Under the pieces are notes generated by a model. That model was not told the DNA's origin. It saw nothing but the letters and a program-made list of their open reading frames with translations, and ran no database searches. Both the position numbers and the translations under genes were made by a program. Of a stretch of 64,000 nt of DNA, positions 8,214 to 16,823 are shown one piece after another (within the stretch, counting starts at the first letter, position 1; every line of letters begins with the position of its first letter). The stretch is taken from positions 1,550,001 to 1,614,000 of the forward strand of contig NZ_JPLZ01000006.1 in NCBI RefSeq assembly GCF_000735135.1. The letters run 5' to 3'. The DNA comes from Chryseobacterium sp. FH1 (GTDB lineage Bacteria > Bacteroidota > Bacteroidia > Flavobacteriales > Weeksellaceae).

Positions 8214-8540
8214 ATGCGTAAGACAAAAATTACAATAGATATCGAACTGGACGAAAATCACGTTCCAGAAAAAATGACCTGGAATGCTCAAGACGGTGGC
8301 GTAGAAAACCAAGAAACCAAAGCCGTAATGATCTCAGTTTGGGACGAAAAAACTTCCGAAGCATTGAGAATCGATCTTTGGACAAAAGATATGCCTGTGG
8401 ATCATATGAAACGTTTCTATCACCAGATCATCGTTTCTCTAGGACAAACTTACCTGCGTGCAACTGGCGAAGAAGATGTTGCTGGTTGGCTGGAAGAAGT
8501 AGCTGAGGATTTCGCAGTGAAGTCGGCGATAAAAATGTAG
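8214..8540 (+). CDS. gldC: Gliding motility protein GldC
   Basis: The 108-residue protein matches GldC in length and pattern: KITIDIELDENHVPEKMTWNAQDGG at the start, then MISVWDEKTSEALRIDLWTKDMPVDHMKRF, and no signal peptide. GldC improves gliding and is thought to act in the cytoplasm. It lies downstream of gldB, separated by an AT-rich repeat-containing spacer. Confidence 0.88.
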   Translation: MRKTKITIDIELDENHVPEKMTWNAQDGGVENQETKAVMISVWDEKTSEALRIDLWTKDMPVDHMKRFYHQIIVSLGQTYLRATGEEDVAGWLEEVAEDFAVKSAIKM

Positions 8541-8542
8541 TT

Positions 8543-8647
8543 GGCAATTGGCTGATGGCTTATTGCTATTGGCTTTTAACCTATTACAACAAAACAAAAA
8601 TCTGCGGATCGCAAAAAGCTAATAGCCAATTGCCATTTGCAAAAAGC
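8543..8647. repeat. Intergenic inverted repeat (GGCAATTGGC/GCCAATTGCC)
   Basis: The left part reads GGCAATTGGCTGATGGCTTA and TTGCTATTGGCTTTT. The right part reads AAAAAGCTAATAGCCAATTG and CCATTTGCAAAAAGC. The arms are imperfect reverse complements about 35 bp long. The repeat fills the whole gap between gldC and the next gene. Confidence 0.65.
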
Positions 8648-8655
8648 AAATTATT

Positions 8656-9810
8656 ATGAAATTCAATACAAAAGTTATTCACGGCGGACAACAGCACGAG
8701 CCAGCGACTGGCGCAGTCAATGTTCCCGTATTTTTAACATCAACATTCGCGCAAAAAAGTCCAGGACAATTGATCTCTGGCTACGAATATTCAAGAGGTG
8801 CAAACCCAACTAGACAAGCTTTGGAAGATTCCTTGGCAAGCATCGAAAATGGTGCTAGAGGATTGGCTTTCGGCTCAGGTTTGGCCGCAATCGATTGTGT
8901 TTTGAAATTGCTAAATCCAGGTGATGAAGTGATCGCAGTCGATGATCTTTATGGCGGTTCCTACAGAATGTTCACCAGATTATTCGAAAAGTACCAACTG
9001 AAATTTACGTTCATTGGATTCGATAATGTTGAGCAACTTGAAAATGTCATTACAGACAAAACAAAACTAATTTGGCTAGAAACACCAACCAATCCTTTGA
9101 TGAAATTGGTGGATATCAAAATGGTGGCTGATTCAGTAAAAGGAAAAGATATTTTGGTAGCTGTAGATAACACATTCGCAACGCCTTATATTCAAAAGCC
9201 TTTGGATCTGGGAGCGGATATCGTGATGCATTCTGCAACGAAATATCTTGGCGGGCATTCTGATGTCATCGCTGGAGCTTTGATCGCGAAAGATGCAGAA
9301 TTGGGCGATAAATTACATTTCATCCAGTTTGCAAGCGGTGGGATTTTGGGACCTCACGATTCTTATTTGGTCTTGAGAGGGATCAAAACTTTGGCGCTTA
9401 GAATGCAAAGACATTCGGACAACGGTTTCGAAGTGGCAAAATATTTGGAAACGCATTCTTTGGTTGATAAGATCTATTACCCAGGATTGTCTTCTCATCC
9501 GCAATACGATTTGGCGACCAGACAAATGACGGAATTTGGAGGAATGGTTTCTTTCACGTTCAAATCTGGAAAGAAAGAAGATGCGGTTAAATTCTTGGAA
9601 AATATCAAAGTTTTCACTTTGGCAGAATCTTTGGGTGGCGTAGAATCGTTGGCAAACCTTCCAGCTTTGATGACGCACGCTTCGATCCCAGAAGACAAAA
9701 GAGCAGTTCTTGGAATCACGGATGACTTGGTAAGACTAAGCGTCGGAATCGAAGATGCAGAAGATTTGATTGCTGATTTGGAACAAGCGTTCAACTCAAT
9801 AAATGATTAA
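8656..9810 (+). CDS. Cystathionine gamma-synthase/lyase family PLP enzyme
   Basis: The 384-residue protein has the Cys/Met metabolism fold signature: YSRGANPTR (about 45-53), SGLAAIDCVL, and the PLP lysine in HSATKYLGGHSD (Lys196). The C-terminal SLGGVESLANLPALMTHAS is typical of the gamma-synthase/gamma-lyase branch. It either builds cystathionine from activated homoserine or cleaves it to cysteine; the sequence alone does not separate these (metB versus mccB-like). No S-adenosylmethionine riboswitch was recognised in front of it. Confidence 0.9.
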   Translation: MKFNTKVIHGGQQHEPATGAVNVPVFLTSTFAQKSPGQLISGYEYSRGANPTRQALEDSLASIENGARGLAFGSGLAAIDCVLKLLNPGDEVIAVDDLYGGSYRMFTRLFEKYQLKFTFIGFDNVEQLENVITDKTKLIWLETPTNPLMKLVDIKMVADSVKGKDILVAVDNTFATPYIQKPLDLGADIVMHSATKYLGGHSDVIAGALIAKDAELGDKLHFIQFASGGILGPHDSYLVLRGIKTLALRMQRHSDNGFEVAKYLETHSLVDKIYYPGLSSHPQYDLATRQMTEFGGMVSFTFKSGKKEDAVKFLENIKVFTLAESLGGVESLANLPALMTHASIPEDKRAVLGITDDLVRLSVGIEDAEDLIADLEQAFNSIND

Positions 9811-9883
9811 TGATAGATGATTTTTAATTAAGATTATGTTTTAAAAATAATTGAGTTATTCATTTTTAATTAATTTTTGTTTA

Positions 9884-9951
9884 CCCCAACCCTAAAAGGG
9901 AGCAAAAATCAATTGAAAATTCAAGCAAAATTACTCCCATTAGGGTTGGGG
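9884..9951. repeat. Hairpin repeat CCCCAACCCTAAAAGGGAG / CTCCCATTAGGGTTGGGG
   Basis: The arms at 9884-9902 and 9934-9951 are near-perfect reverse complements around an AT-rich loop. This G/C-rich word is strikingly unlike its AT-rich surroundings. I have seen closely similar intergenic words in other flavobacteria, which suggests a dispersed repeat family. It may also act as a terminator after 9810. Confidence 0.65.
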
Positions 9952-10004
9952 AATTAATTTTGATAGAATTTTAAACAGGCTCTAAGTATTTATAAATCAT
10001 TTAT

Positions 10005-10039
10005 CAATTATCATTCATCAATTATCATTCATCAATTAT
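10005..10039. repeat. Tandem repeat, 14-bp unit CAATTATCATTCAT
   Basis: Two full copies and a partial third copy occur directly before the acetyltransferase gene at 10050. The words complement ATGATTAATGATAGATGA at about 9802-9820 across the same intergenic gap, so the whole gap is a nested inverted repeat. Confidence 0.6.
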
Positions 10040-10049
10040 AATTAAAAAT

Positions 10050-10547
10050 ATGACTTTTCGAGACGCCACTTTAGAAGACCTTCCAAAAATCGTAGAGATT
10101 TACAATTCTACGGTGGCGTCGCGATTGGTTACCGCTGATCTGGAACCGGTTTCTGTGGAAAGTAAACTCGATTGGTTTAATGAACACAATTCCGAAACGC
10201 GTCCGCTTTGGATGGTTCAGGATTCTCAGGAAAACACGATAGGTTGGGTGAGTTTTCAGGATTTCTATGGACGTCCAGCTTATCAGAAAACGGCCGAGAT
10301 CAGTATTTATATTGATGAAAAATATCGCGACAAAGGTTTTGGAAGACAGATTTTGGAATTGTCAATCGACAGATGTTCAAGTTTGGGAATCGAAAATCTT
10401 CTCGCATTCATCTTTGCCCACAACCTTCCAAGTTTGACCTTATTCGAAAAATTCGGGTTTAAACTGTGGGCCAATCTCAAAAATATCGCTGAATTGGACG
10501 GCGAAAAAAGAAGTCTGATTATCTTAGGTAAGACCATTAAGCATTAG
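10050..10547 (+). CDS. GNAT acetyltransferase, phosphinothricin acetyltransferase-like
   Basis: The 165-residue protein starts FRDATLEDLPKIVEIYNSTV and contains TAEISIYIDEKYRDKGFGRQIL (acetyl-CoA loop R/Q-x-x-G-x-G/A) and AFIFAHNLPSLTLFEKFGF. This is the pattern of PAT/YncA-like enzymes that acetylate amino-acid analogues or amines. The stop is 8 bp before the next gene, so they probably share a transcript. Confidence 0.87.
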   Translation: MTFRDATLEDLPKIVEIYNSTVASRLVTADLEPVSVESKLDWFNEHNSETRPLWMVQDSQENTIGWVSFQDFYGRPAYQKTAEISIYIDEKYRDKGFGRQILELSIDRCSSLGIENLLAFIFAHNLPSLTLFEKFGFKLWANLKNIAELDGEKRSLIILGKTIKH

Positions 10548-10555
10548 AATTATTT

Positions 10556-11626
10556 ATGGAAAGTTACACGTATTGTTTGTATTGGATTCTTTCCATTTTG
10601 GCGATTCTATCGGTGTTTGTTCCTGTTATCAAAAACACATTCTGGATTTTCAGGATTTTCGATTATCCTCGTTTTCAGAAATTCGTCATTCTCATTATTC
10701 TTGCTTTTCTATGGAATTTCGCAGTTGAAAATCCGACGATTTACGATAAAATTCTTCTGATTACGGAAGTCGTAGTTGCACTTTATTTGTTTTATATCAT
10801 CATTCCTTACACCAAATTTGGAAAGACAATGATAGATAAAACCGAACCAAATCCTGGCGAGGAATTGTTGGATATTTTGGTTTGCAACGTTTATCAGCAC
10901 AACCGGAATTATCAAAAATTGGTTGAGCTTATCAAAGAAAAAGATCCAGCCATCTTATTCTTTTTGGAAACTGATGAAGAATGGAAAAAAGCTTTGGAAA
11001 CGGTCACAAAAGACTATCAATACAAGATCGAAGTTCCGCTTGCCAACACTTATGGCTTGTTGTTTTACAGTCATTTTCCGGTTAAGAATTACGAGGTCAA
11101 TTATTTGATTGATGACGATATTCCGTCCATTGTTGCGGATGTGGAATATAATAACAACGTTGTGCGATTGTTCGGAATCCATCCAACGCCACCTGTTCCT
11201 CAGGAAAATCCCGAAAGTACGGAGCGTGATGCCGAGATTCTGATGGTTGGCGAAAAAGCTGAAGAATACGGAAAACCAGCCATCGTTTTTGGGGATTTGA
11301 ATGACGTTGCTTGGTCGCAAACTACCAAATTATTTCTCAAATCCAGCGGAATGCTCGATCCACGACGCGGACGCGGAATGTTCAATACCTTTCACGCCAA
11401 ATATTGGTTTTTGCGTTGGCCTTTGGATCATTTTTTTGTAAGCCCGCATTTTCGGTTGGTAGATATGAAAGTTTTGAAAACCGTTGATTCTGACCATTTT
11501 CCAATTTGGATTTCGTTGGTCATTAGAAATGAAGATACTGAAGATCAATTGGATATTTCGCACGACGAAGAGCAGGAAGTGGCAGAAAAAATAGAAGAAG
11601 GAATCGAAAAAGGCGATGCCAATTAA
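10556..11626 (+). CDS. Membrane-anchored endonuclease/exonuclease/phosphatase family protein
   Basis: The 356-residue protein has about three N-terminal membrane segments (residues 5-25, 38-58, 65-85) and then an EEP domain: LDILVCNVYQHNRN, FFLETDEEWKKAL, RLFGIHPTPPVPQ, VFGDLNDVAWSQTTKLF and the final SDHFPIWISL with the catalytic Asp-His. The domain cleaves phosphodiesters in nucleic acids or lipids; placement after three membrane segments suggests a periplasmic domain. It ends in an acidic tail. Confidence 0.87.
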   Translation: MESYTYCLYWILSILAILSVFVPVIKNTFWIFRIFDYPRFQKFVILIILAFLWNFAVENPTIYDKILLITEVVVALYLFYIIIPYTKFGKTMIDKTEPNPGEELLDILVCNVYQHNRNYQKLVELIKEKDPAILFFLETDEEWKKALETVTKDYQYKIEVPLANTYGLLFYSHFPVKNYEVNYLIDDDIPSIVADVEYNNNVVRLFGIHPTPPVPQENPESTERDAEILMVGEKAEEYGKPAIVFGDLNDVAWSQTTKLFLKSSGMLDPRRGRGMFNTFHAKYWFLRWPLDHFFVSPHFRLVDMKVLKTVDSDHFPIWISLVIRNEDTEDQLDISHDEEQEVAEKIEEGIEKGDAN

Positions 11627-11658
11627 ATTTCGTATCTTGAAAATTAAATTTAATAAAA

Positions 11659-12102
11659 ATGAAAAAGATAATTTTTAGTCTGATACTTTCCCTTGGTTTT
11701 ATCTTCGGTTCTGCGCAGACAAGTATGCCAAAACCAATTGTCATCGTTCAAAATGTGGTGATGGGAACTTTGACTTTAAATAGTTTGGATCCCAATAAAA
11801 TCGAAAGCATTCAGGTTTTTAAATCGCCTTCTTCCGAAACGGCAAATTTCGATGATTTGATTAAAAATGGTTTGATCAATGTCAAGCTTAAAGAAAAAAT
11901 AGCCATTGAAAGTTTGACAATTTCTGAAGCTAAAAAGAAATTCCAATTGCCTGAAAATGCCTTAGTTTTCCTTAATGACATCCAAGTTCACAACGAAACT
12001 ATTTTGATTGCAGAAGATCTGTTAAAGACCACGAGAATCATCAATCCTGATAAAAAAGTAAACAATTTCACTGCGCCAGTTTTGAGCATTAAAGCTGACT
12101 AA
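11659..12102 (+). CDS. Small secreted hypothetical protein
   Basis: The 147-residue protein has a signal peptide (KKIIFSLILSLGFIFGSAQ) and a mature part with the short stretch LNSLDPNKIESIQVFKSPSS. That stretch resembles the 'D-P-x-x-I-E-S-I-x-V' turn found next to plug-like domains in Bacteroidota carboxypeptidase/TonB-associated proteins. I cannot give a function. It follows the EEP gene by 32 bp and may belong to the same transcript. Confidence 0.72.
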   Translation: MKKIIFSLILSLGFIFGSAQTSMPKPIVIVQNVVMGTLTLNSLDPNKIESIQVFKSPSSETANFDDLIKNGLINVKLKEKIAIESLTISEAKKKFQLPENALVFLNDIQVHNETILIAEDLLKTTRIINPDKKVNNFTAPVLSIKAD

Positions 12103-12104
12103 AC

Positions 12105-12136
12105 TTGTTTTTACATTTCCGAATTGCTATTTTTGC
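12105..12136 (+). promoter_or_regulatory. Promoter of the DUF2490 gene
   Basis: TTG at 12105-12107 and TATTTTTG at 12129-12136 are separated by 21 bp, the same geometry as the gldB promoter. The chosen ATG lies 22 bp downstream of the -7 box. Confidence 0.6.
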
Positions 12137-12158
12137 TGGAATCCCTATTTTCAAAAAT

Positions 12159-12950
12159 ATGATTTTCACGAAGGCCAAATTATTTCTCTGCGCCCTTTTT
12201 CTAACTTCAATTTCAGCATCTTTTTCCGCACAAAATCGGATCAGCGATCACAACAATATCGGCTGGTACGCGTACAACGGAACTTTCAAGCTGGATTCTA
12301 AGTTTTCCATTCACACAGAATATCAGTGGCGAAGAAATGATTACATCACGTCTTGGCAACAAAGTCTCTTGCGTTTGGGACTTAATTATCAGGCGAATCC
12401 AAATTTGCAATTACGTGTAGGCTACGCTTGGGCAGAGACTTTTCCTTATGGTGAAATTCCACTCAACAGTCTGGGAAAAGATTTTACAGAACACAGGATC
12501 TATGAGATGGCAACCATTTCTGACAAAATCGGAAAGGTGGATTTGTCGCACCGTTTTATGCTGGAACAACGCTGGGTTGGGCGATATTCTGATGCCAACC
12601 TGACTTCCGAAGACCAATATCCATTTATGAACCGAGTGCGATATATGATCCGTTTGCAAATGCCTTTGAAGGGAAATTCGATTGGAGACAAAACGCCTTA
12701 CGTTGCGGTTTACGACGAATTGATGATTGGATTTGGGAAGAATGTCGGCGAGAATGTTTTTGACCAAAATCGAATCGGAGTTTTGCTAGGTTACAAATTC
12801 AACAATTTGGTTAGGGTAGAAGGTGGATATCTGAATCAGATTGTGCAATTTGGACGAGAAATAGAAGGGAAGAATGTGTTCCAGTACAACAATGGATTTA
12901 TTGTAAGTGCAAATTTCAATTTTGATTTTTCTAAGAAAGCTGTGGATTAA
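12159..12950 (+). CDS. DUF2490 family outer-membrane beta-barrel protein
   Basis: I chose the ATG at 12159 because it begins a signal peptide (MIFTKAKLFLCALFLTSISA). The longer reading frame from 12105 overlaps the promoter. The 263-residue protein shows repeated amphipathic strands with DUF2490 hallmarks (GWYAYNGTFKLDSKFSIHTEYQWR, EHRIYEMATIS, LEQRWVGRY, NRVRYMIRLQMPL, FDQNRIGVLLGYKF). Members are predicted outer-membrane proteins of unknown function. Confidence 0.85.
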   Translation: MIFTKAKLFLCALFLTSISASFSAQNRISDHNNIGWYAYNGTFKLDSKFSIHTEYQWRRNDYITSWQQSLLRLGLNYQANPNLQLRVGYAWAETFPYGEIPLNSLGKDFTEHRIYEMATISDKIGKVDLSHRFMLEQRWVGRYSDANLTSEDQYPFMNRVRYMIRLQMPLKGNSIGDKTPYVAVYDELMIGFGKNVGENVFDQNRIGVLLGYKFNNLVRVEGGYLNQIVQFGREIEGKNVFQYNNGFIVSANFNFDFSKKAVD

Positions 12951-12953
12951 TTT

Positions 12954-13107
12954 AACCACATAGACACATAGTTTTTTTGATTTAAAAAGGTTTCGACTCC
13001 GCTCAACCTGACAACGTTAATATTATTGACTTGTATACTGCGTTGTCATCCTGAGCGGAGTCGAAGGATTTTCTATGTATGAAAAAATCTTCTTTTGTGG
13101 TTCAAAT
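12954..13107. repeat. Nested composite inverted repeat
   Basis: An inner pair TTCGACTCCGCTCA...GACAACG (12992-13016) and CGTTGTCATCC...GCGGAGTCGAA (13041-13065) matches at 22 of 25 positions as reverse complements. An outer pair AACCACATAGACACATAG (12954-12971) and CTATGTATG...TTTGTGGTT surrounds it. The outer word recurs at 43802-43918. Two repeat families are therefore nested here. Confidence 0.7.
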
Positions 13108-13132
13108 AAAGAATAATCTTTAATTTCGCAAA

Positions 13133-13981
13133 ATGAAAATAGCATTCCTCGGACCCGAAGCTTCTTTTACGCAGTTGACCGCAACGCAGTTATTCCCAAA
13201 TGATGAATTGATCCCAAAAGCCAATATTTTGGATTGCTTTCTGGCGGTTCAGAATAATGAAGTGGACAAAGCAGTGGTTCCATTGGAAAACTCGATAGAA
13301 GGAACGGTTTCTATGACTTTGGATTATCTTTATCAAACGTCCGAAATCAAAATCGAAGCGGAAGCGGTAATGCCGATTGCGCATCATTTGATGATTCATC
13401 CAAGTCAGGAAAATCCAGAATCCATCGAGAAGATCTATTCTCATCCGCAGGCGCTTGCGCAAAGTTTTCATTTTCTGAATAAAAATTATCCCGATGTTCC
13501 GAAACAGGATTTTGCTTCCACAGCTGCTGCGGCAAAACGTGTCTCTGAAAATCCAGATCGTAAAATCGCAGCAGTTGCGAATAAATTTGCTGCAGAATTA
13601 TACGGGTTGAAGATCCTTAATGAAAACATCCACGACGTTGAGGAGAATCACACGCGTTTCATCATCATTTCCAAAACTGAGAATTCTTACGAGAATCATC
13701 TGGAAAATATTGGGAAGAAAACCGCGATGCTTATCACTTTGCCACAAGATCATGCTGGAGGATTGCATCAGGTTTTGTCGGTTTTTGCGTGGCGAAATAT
13801 GAACCTTAGCAAAATCGAATCCCGAACGCTGAAAACCAGATTGGGAAATTATTTCTTCTTCGTGACCGTTGTTGGCGGTTGGGACGATGTGCTTTACATC
13901 AATTCGGTTGACGAACTGAAAGCGATTGGCGCTGATGTGAAATTTTTGGGGAATTATAAAGAGTTTTTGTTGGAAGGGTAA
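13133..13981 (+). CDS. pheA: Prephenate dehydratase
   Basis: The 282-residue protein has the catalytic domain start IAFLGPEASFTQLTATQLF, the segment VVPLENSIEGTVSMTLDYL, and NHTRFIIISKT carrying the Thr-Arg-Phe motif. It ends in an ACT domain (AMLITLPQDHAGGLHQVLSVFAWRNMNLSKIESR) that senses phenylalanine. It makes phenylpyruvate in phenylalanine synthesis. There is no fused chorismate mutase domain, so that activity must be encoded elsewhere. Confidence 0.93.
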   Translation: MKIAFLGPEASFTQLTATQLFPNDELIPKANILDCFLAVQNNEVDKAVVPLENSIEGTVSMTLDYLYQTSEIKIEAEAVMPIAHHLMIHPSQENPESIEKIYSHPQALAQSFHFLNKNYPDVPKQDFASTAAAAKRVSENPDRKIAAVANKFAAELYGLKILNENIHDVEENHTRFIIISKTENSYENHLENIGKKTAMLITLPQDHAGGLHQVLSVFAWRNMNLSKIESRTLKTRLGNYFFFVTVVGGWDDVLYINSVDELKAIGADVKFLGNYKEFLLEG

Positions 13982-14019
13982 TTTTTAGTAAAAGGTTAAA
14001 TTTTAAAAGGTGATTTAAT

Positions 14020-15078
14020 TCATAATGTTGGACCATATTTATTTTTTATGATTTCCCAATCCACATTATGTTTTTTAAAGATTTCATTATCTTTTCTGGA
14101 ATTCCACATCTTCCATCTTTTATTATATGAATTTTTGAAATATTTGTGATAATCATTTATTATTAAAATGAGTCTTATTAAACCAATCAAATTAATTTCT
14201 TTTTTATCATCAAGTAAGTAATATTCATCAATATCCTTGACAATATCTTTTGTTAATATGTTGTTTAATTCGTCTAAGTTTTTTATGCCATATTTTTCAA
14301 TCTCATCAATTATATCTTTAGATGATCTCATATTAAAAATCTTGCCTTTCTTTATTAGAGATTCAAATTTTGTATTTATAAATTGTTGTAATGAAGTGGT
14401 ATTGATTTCAAAATCTAATTCACCAGACTTTGTTCCTTTTTTTACTTTTAAAGATAGAGTGTCGATTTCTTTTGAAATATTATTAAATTCTCTATCTGCA
14501 ATTTCTAATGAACCAGCTAAAAGCATAAATCTTCTAGCTATTTCATCTGGCAACTTACCTGAAAATTTATAATTTTTGTCGTGTTCTATTTCTGCCCAAG
14601 CGTGTTGTAAAATTGTTCTTACTTGTATTTCAAAAAATAAGTCTTTTAAATTTTTATATTCTACAAGACATAGTCTATCTTCCTTTAGTTTTGCAATAAA
14701 ATGAATTGATTTGTAACCTACCTTATCTGTACCTAAATTTTTGCTTTTATCAATACTCCGATCAATATCAATTTCAAATATAGATTCTATAACCTTACAT
14801 ATTTTTTGAACATCTTCTTCTACATATGTTATGATTCTTATTCCAGCAAAATCTGTAATTTGTTCAATAGGATTATCATACTTTTCATTTGAAATTTTAT
14901 TTCTAAAACTTTCTACCTCTTTAACTCTTGAATTTATTGCATGAAATGGTATCTTTTCAATTTCAAGAACTTCTATTATTATACTACTTATTTTACCGCA
15001 TAGTTTCTTAAAATTTATTCTATTTTCAATAAACCAATTTACAGATGATTCAATTACAATCTCTTTATTTTTTTCCAT
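14020..15078 (-). CDS. Stand-alone RelA/SpoT-type nucleotide pyrophosphokinase-domain protein
   Basis: The 352-residue protein has a synthetase domain at about 45-175 with the expected residues: SRVKEVESFRNK (Arg51, Lys53, Ser57, Lys61), DFAGIRIITY (76-85), GYKSIHFIAK (121-130) and EIQVRTILQHAWAEIEHDKNYK (150-171). There is no HD hydrolase, TGS or ACT domain. A unique helical C-terminal half of about 170 residues follows. Such proteins are small alarmone synthetases or toxins that pyrophosphorylate nucleotides or tRNA, some acting in phage defence. Codon use is more AT-rich than the flanking pheA and permease, suggesting acquisition. No obvious antitoxin gene is adjacent. Confidence 0.85.
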   Translation of the reverse strand: MEKNKEIVIESSVNWFIENRINFKKLCGKISSIIIEVLEIEKIPFHAINSRVKEVESFRNKISNEKYDNPIEQITDFAGIRIITYVEEDVQKICKVIESIFEIDIDRSIDKSKNLGTDKVGYKSIHFIAKLKEDRLCLVEYKNLKDLFFEIQVRTILQHAWAEIEHDKNYKFSGKLPDEIARRFMLLAGSLEIADREFNNISKEIDTLSLKVKKGTKSGELDFEINTTSLQQFINTKFESLIKKGKIFNMRSSKDIIDEIEKYGIKNLDELNNILTKDIVKDIDEYYLLDDKKEINLIGLIRLILIINDYHKYFKNSYNKRWKMWNSRKDNEIFKKHNVDWEIIKNKYGPTL

Positions 15079-15089
15079 AAATAGTGTTT

Positions 15090-16478
15090 TTAATTATCAA
15101 TTTTTCTTTTATTAATAAAAAAATAAACAGGCAACCCAAGCAATATCAATCCCAATCCTGGCAACGTATAATCTGGTTTGTAGATTAGAAGCAAAATACA
15201 AAACGCCGTTCCAATCAAAAGGTAGAGTGCGGGTGTGAAAGGATAAAGGAAGGTTTTGTAACCTCTTTCCATTTCTGGTTTTTTGATTCTGAGGTAGATC
15301 ACACCAAAAACGGTCAGCATATAAAACAGAACAATTACGAAGGAAACCATATCCAAAAGATTCCCGTATTGTCCGCTCAGGCAAAGCAAACTTGCCCAAA
15401 TTCCCTGCATCCAAAGTGATTTTTCGGGAACGCCATTTTTATTATTTTCAACGGCGGATTTCAGGAACAAACCATCTTTTGCCATCGTTTGGAAAACCCT
15501 TGCGCCTGCTAAAACAATTCCGTTCACGCAACCAAATGTCGAGATCATCACAAGAACCGCGATGATGATTGTTCCAGCATTTCCGAACATTTTCTCCGCT
15601 GCAGAAACCGCAACTCTGTCATTCGCTGCAAAGGCAATTGAATCTCTGTCAAGCGCATTCAGATAAACGAAATTTACTAAAAGATAAAGAATCATCACGG
15701 CCGAAGTTCCCAAAATCATTGCTTTCACCACGTTCTTTTTAGGATTCTTAATCTCGCCGGAAATGAAAGTTACATTCTCCCAAGCCACAGAACTGAAAAC
15801 CGAACCGACCATCGCAGCGGCAATACCACCAAGGATTGTTGCGCCGGAGATTCCCGTCCATTCTGTATTTTTTAAGTTTTGAAAAGCGTCCCAACCGAAA
15901 CTCATATTGGAACTCCAATTGGATTTGTCGATCAAAATAAAACCTAAAATAATCAATCCGAGAAGTGCGATGATTTTTGAAGAAGTGAAAACATTCTGCA
16001 AGATTTTCCCGAATTGTACACCTTTGGTATTCACAAAAGTCAGGAAAAGAATCACAACAATCGCTAGGATCTGAATCCAGGTAATCTGAAATTCGCCACT
16101 TTGGAAAATTGGAGCAGCGTCATTCAGAGAAGGAACAAGATAAGCTGTAAACTTTCCGAAAGCCACAGCCACTGCTGCAATTGTCCCGGTTTGAATTACC
16201 GTAAACATTCCCCAACCGTAGAGAAATCCCATCGGTTTTCCAAAAATTTCCGTGATGTAAGTATATTGTCCGCCCGCTTTTGGAAACATCGCCGAGAGTT
16301 CGCCGTAGCTGATCGCCGCCGCAACGGTCATAACGGTCGTAATTAGCCAGACCACGATCAGCCAATAGCCAGACCCAAGATTTCGCATGATGTCTGCGCT
16401 CACGATAAAAATCCCGCTTCCGATCATCGATCCCATCACAATCATCACGGCGTCCCAAAGTTTGAGTTTCTTTTCCAT
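15090..16478 (-). CDS. APC superfamily amino acid permease
   Basis: The 462-residue protein is an integral membrane protein with about 12 segments. It opens with LKLWDAVMIVMGSMIGSGIFIVSADI, containing the G-S-G-I-F substrate-binding break of the APC fold, and has the conserved SAMFPKAGGQYTYITEIFGKPMGFLYGW. It resembles serine/threonine or cationic amino-acid exchangers, but the substrate is not defined. A -7-like TATATTTG lies upstream on the minus strand at 16496-16503. The RelA/SpoT-domain gene starts 12 bp after its stop. Confidence 0.9.
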   Translation of the reverse strand: MEKKLKLWDAVMIVMGSMIGSGIFIVSADIMRNLGSGYWLIVVWLITTVMTVAAAISYGELSAMFPKAGGQYTYITEIFGKPMGFLYGWGMFTVIQTGTIAAVAVAFGKFTAYLVPSLNDAAPIFQSGEFQITWIQILAIVVILFLTFVNTKGVQFGKILQNVFTSSKIIALLGLIILGFILIDKSNWSSNMSFGWDAFQNLKNTEWTGISGATILGGIAAAMVGSVFSSVAWENVTFISGEIKNPKKNVVKAMILGTSAVMILYLLVNFVYLNALDRDSIAFAANDRVAVSAAEKMFGNAGTIIIAVLVMISTFGCVNGIVLAGARVFQTMAKDGLFLKSAVENNKNGVPEKSLWMQGIWASLLCLSGQYGNLLDMVSFVIVLFYMLTVFGVIYLRIKKPEMERGYKTFLYPFTPALYLLIGTAFCILLLIYKPDYTLPGLGLILLGLPVYFFINKRKIDN

Positions 16479-16823
16479 AGTTTTTTATTCTTCATCAAAT
16501 ATAAAAACATCTTTGGTATTTTGATGACGGCGAGTGAATTAAAAGTTGTTGAAATAGTTTTTGCGATAATATTTCCAAAGAATTCTTATCACAAATATGG
16601 GTGAAAACATTATTCTTGATAAAAATAATACACAAATGAAATTTTATTTACAAATTCCATTAGCATCTTCTATTTTTGTTGTCAATCTCAAAGATCAGAA
16701 TCTAAGAGAAGAAGTTATGTTGAAAGGCACAAATTAAAAAAAATCGTCGCTGTAAGACAAAATCGTTTGAATTTATTATGACAGAAATTCGGTTTCTATT
16801 GTCGAAAATGAGGTGATAATAAA
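16479..16823. other. Intergenic region, no gene seen
   Basis: This 345-bp AT-rich stretch has no convincing open frame. It includes the -7-like box of the permease gene at 16496-16503 and many short stops in all frames. A short remnant-like run near 16640-16735 (FTNSISIFYFCCQSQRSES-type codons) is too weak to call. Confidence 0.5.

Noticed and set aside
8541-8655. S-adenosylmethionine riboswitch before the cystathionine gamma-synthase-like gene
   Set aside because: The gap is fully explained by the GGCAATTGGC inverted repeat, with no riboswitch core.
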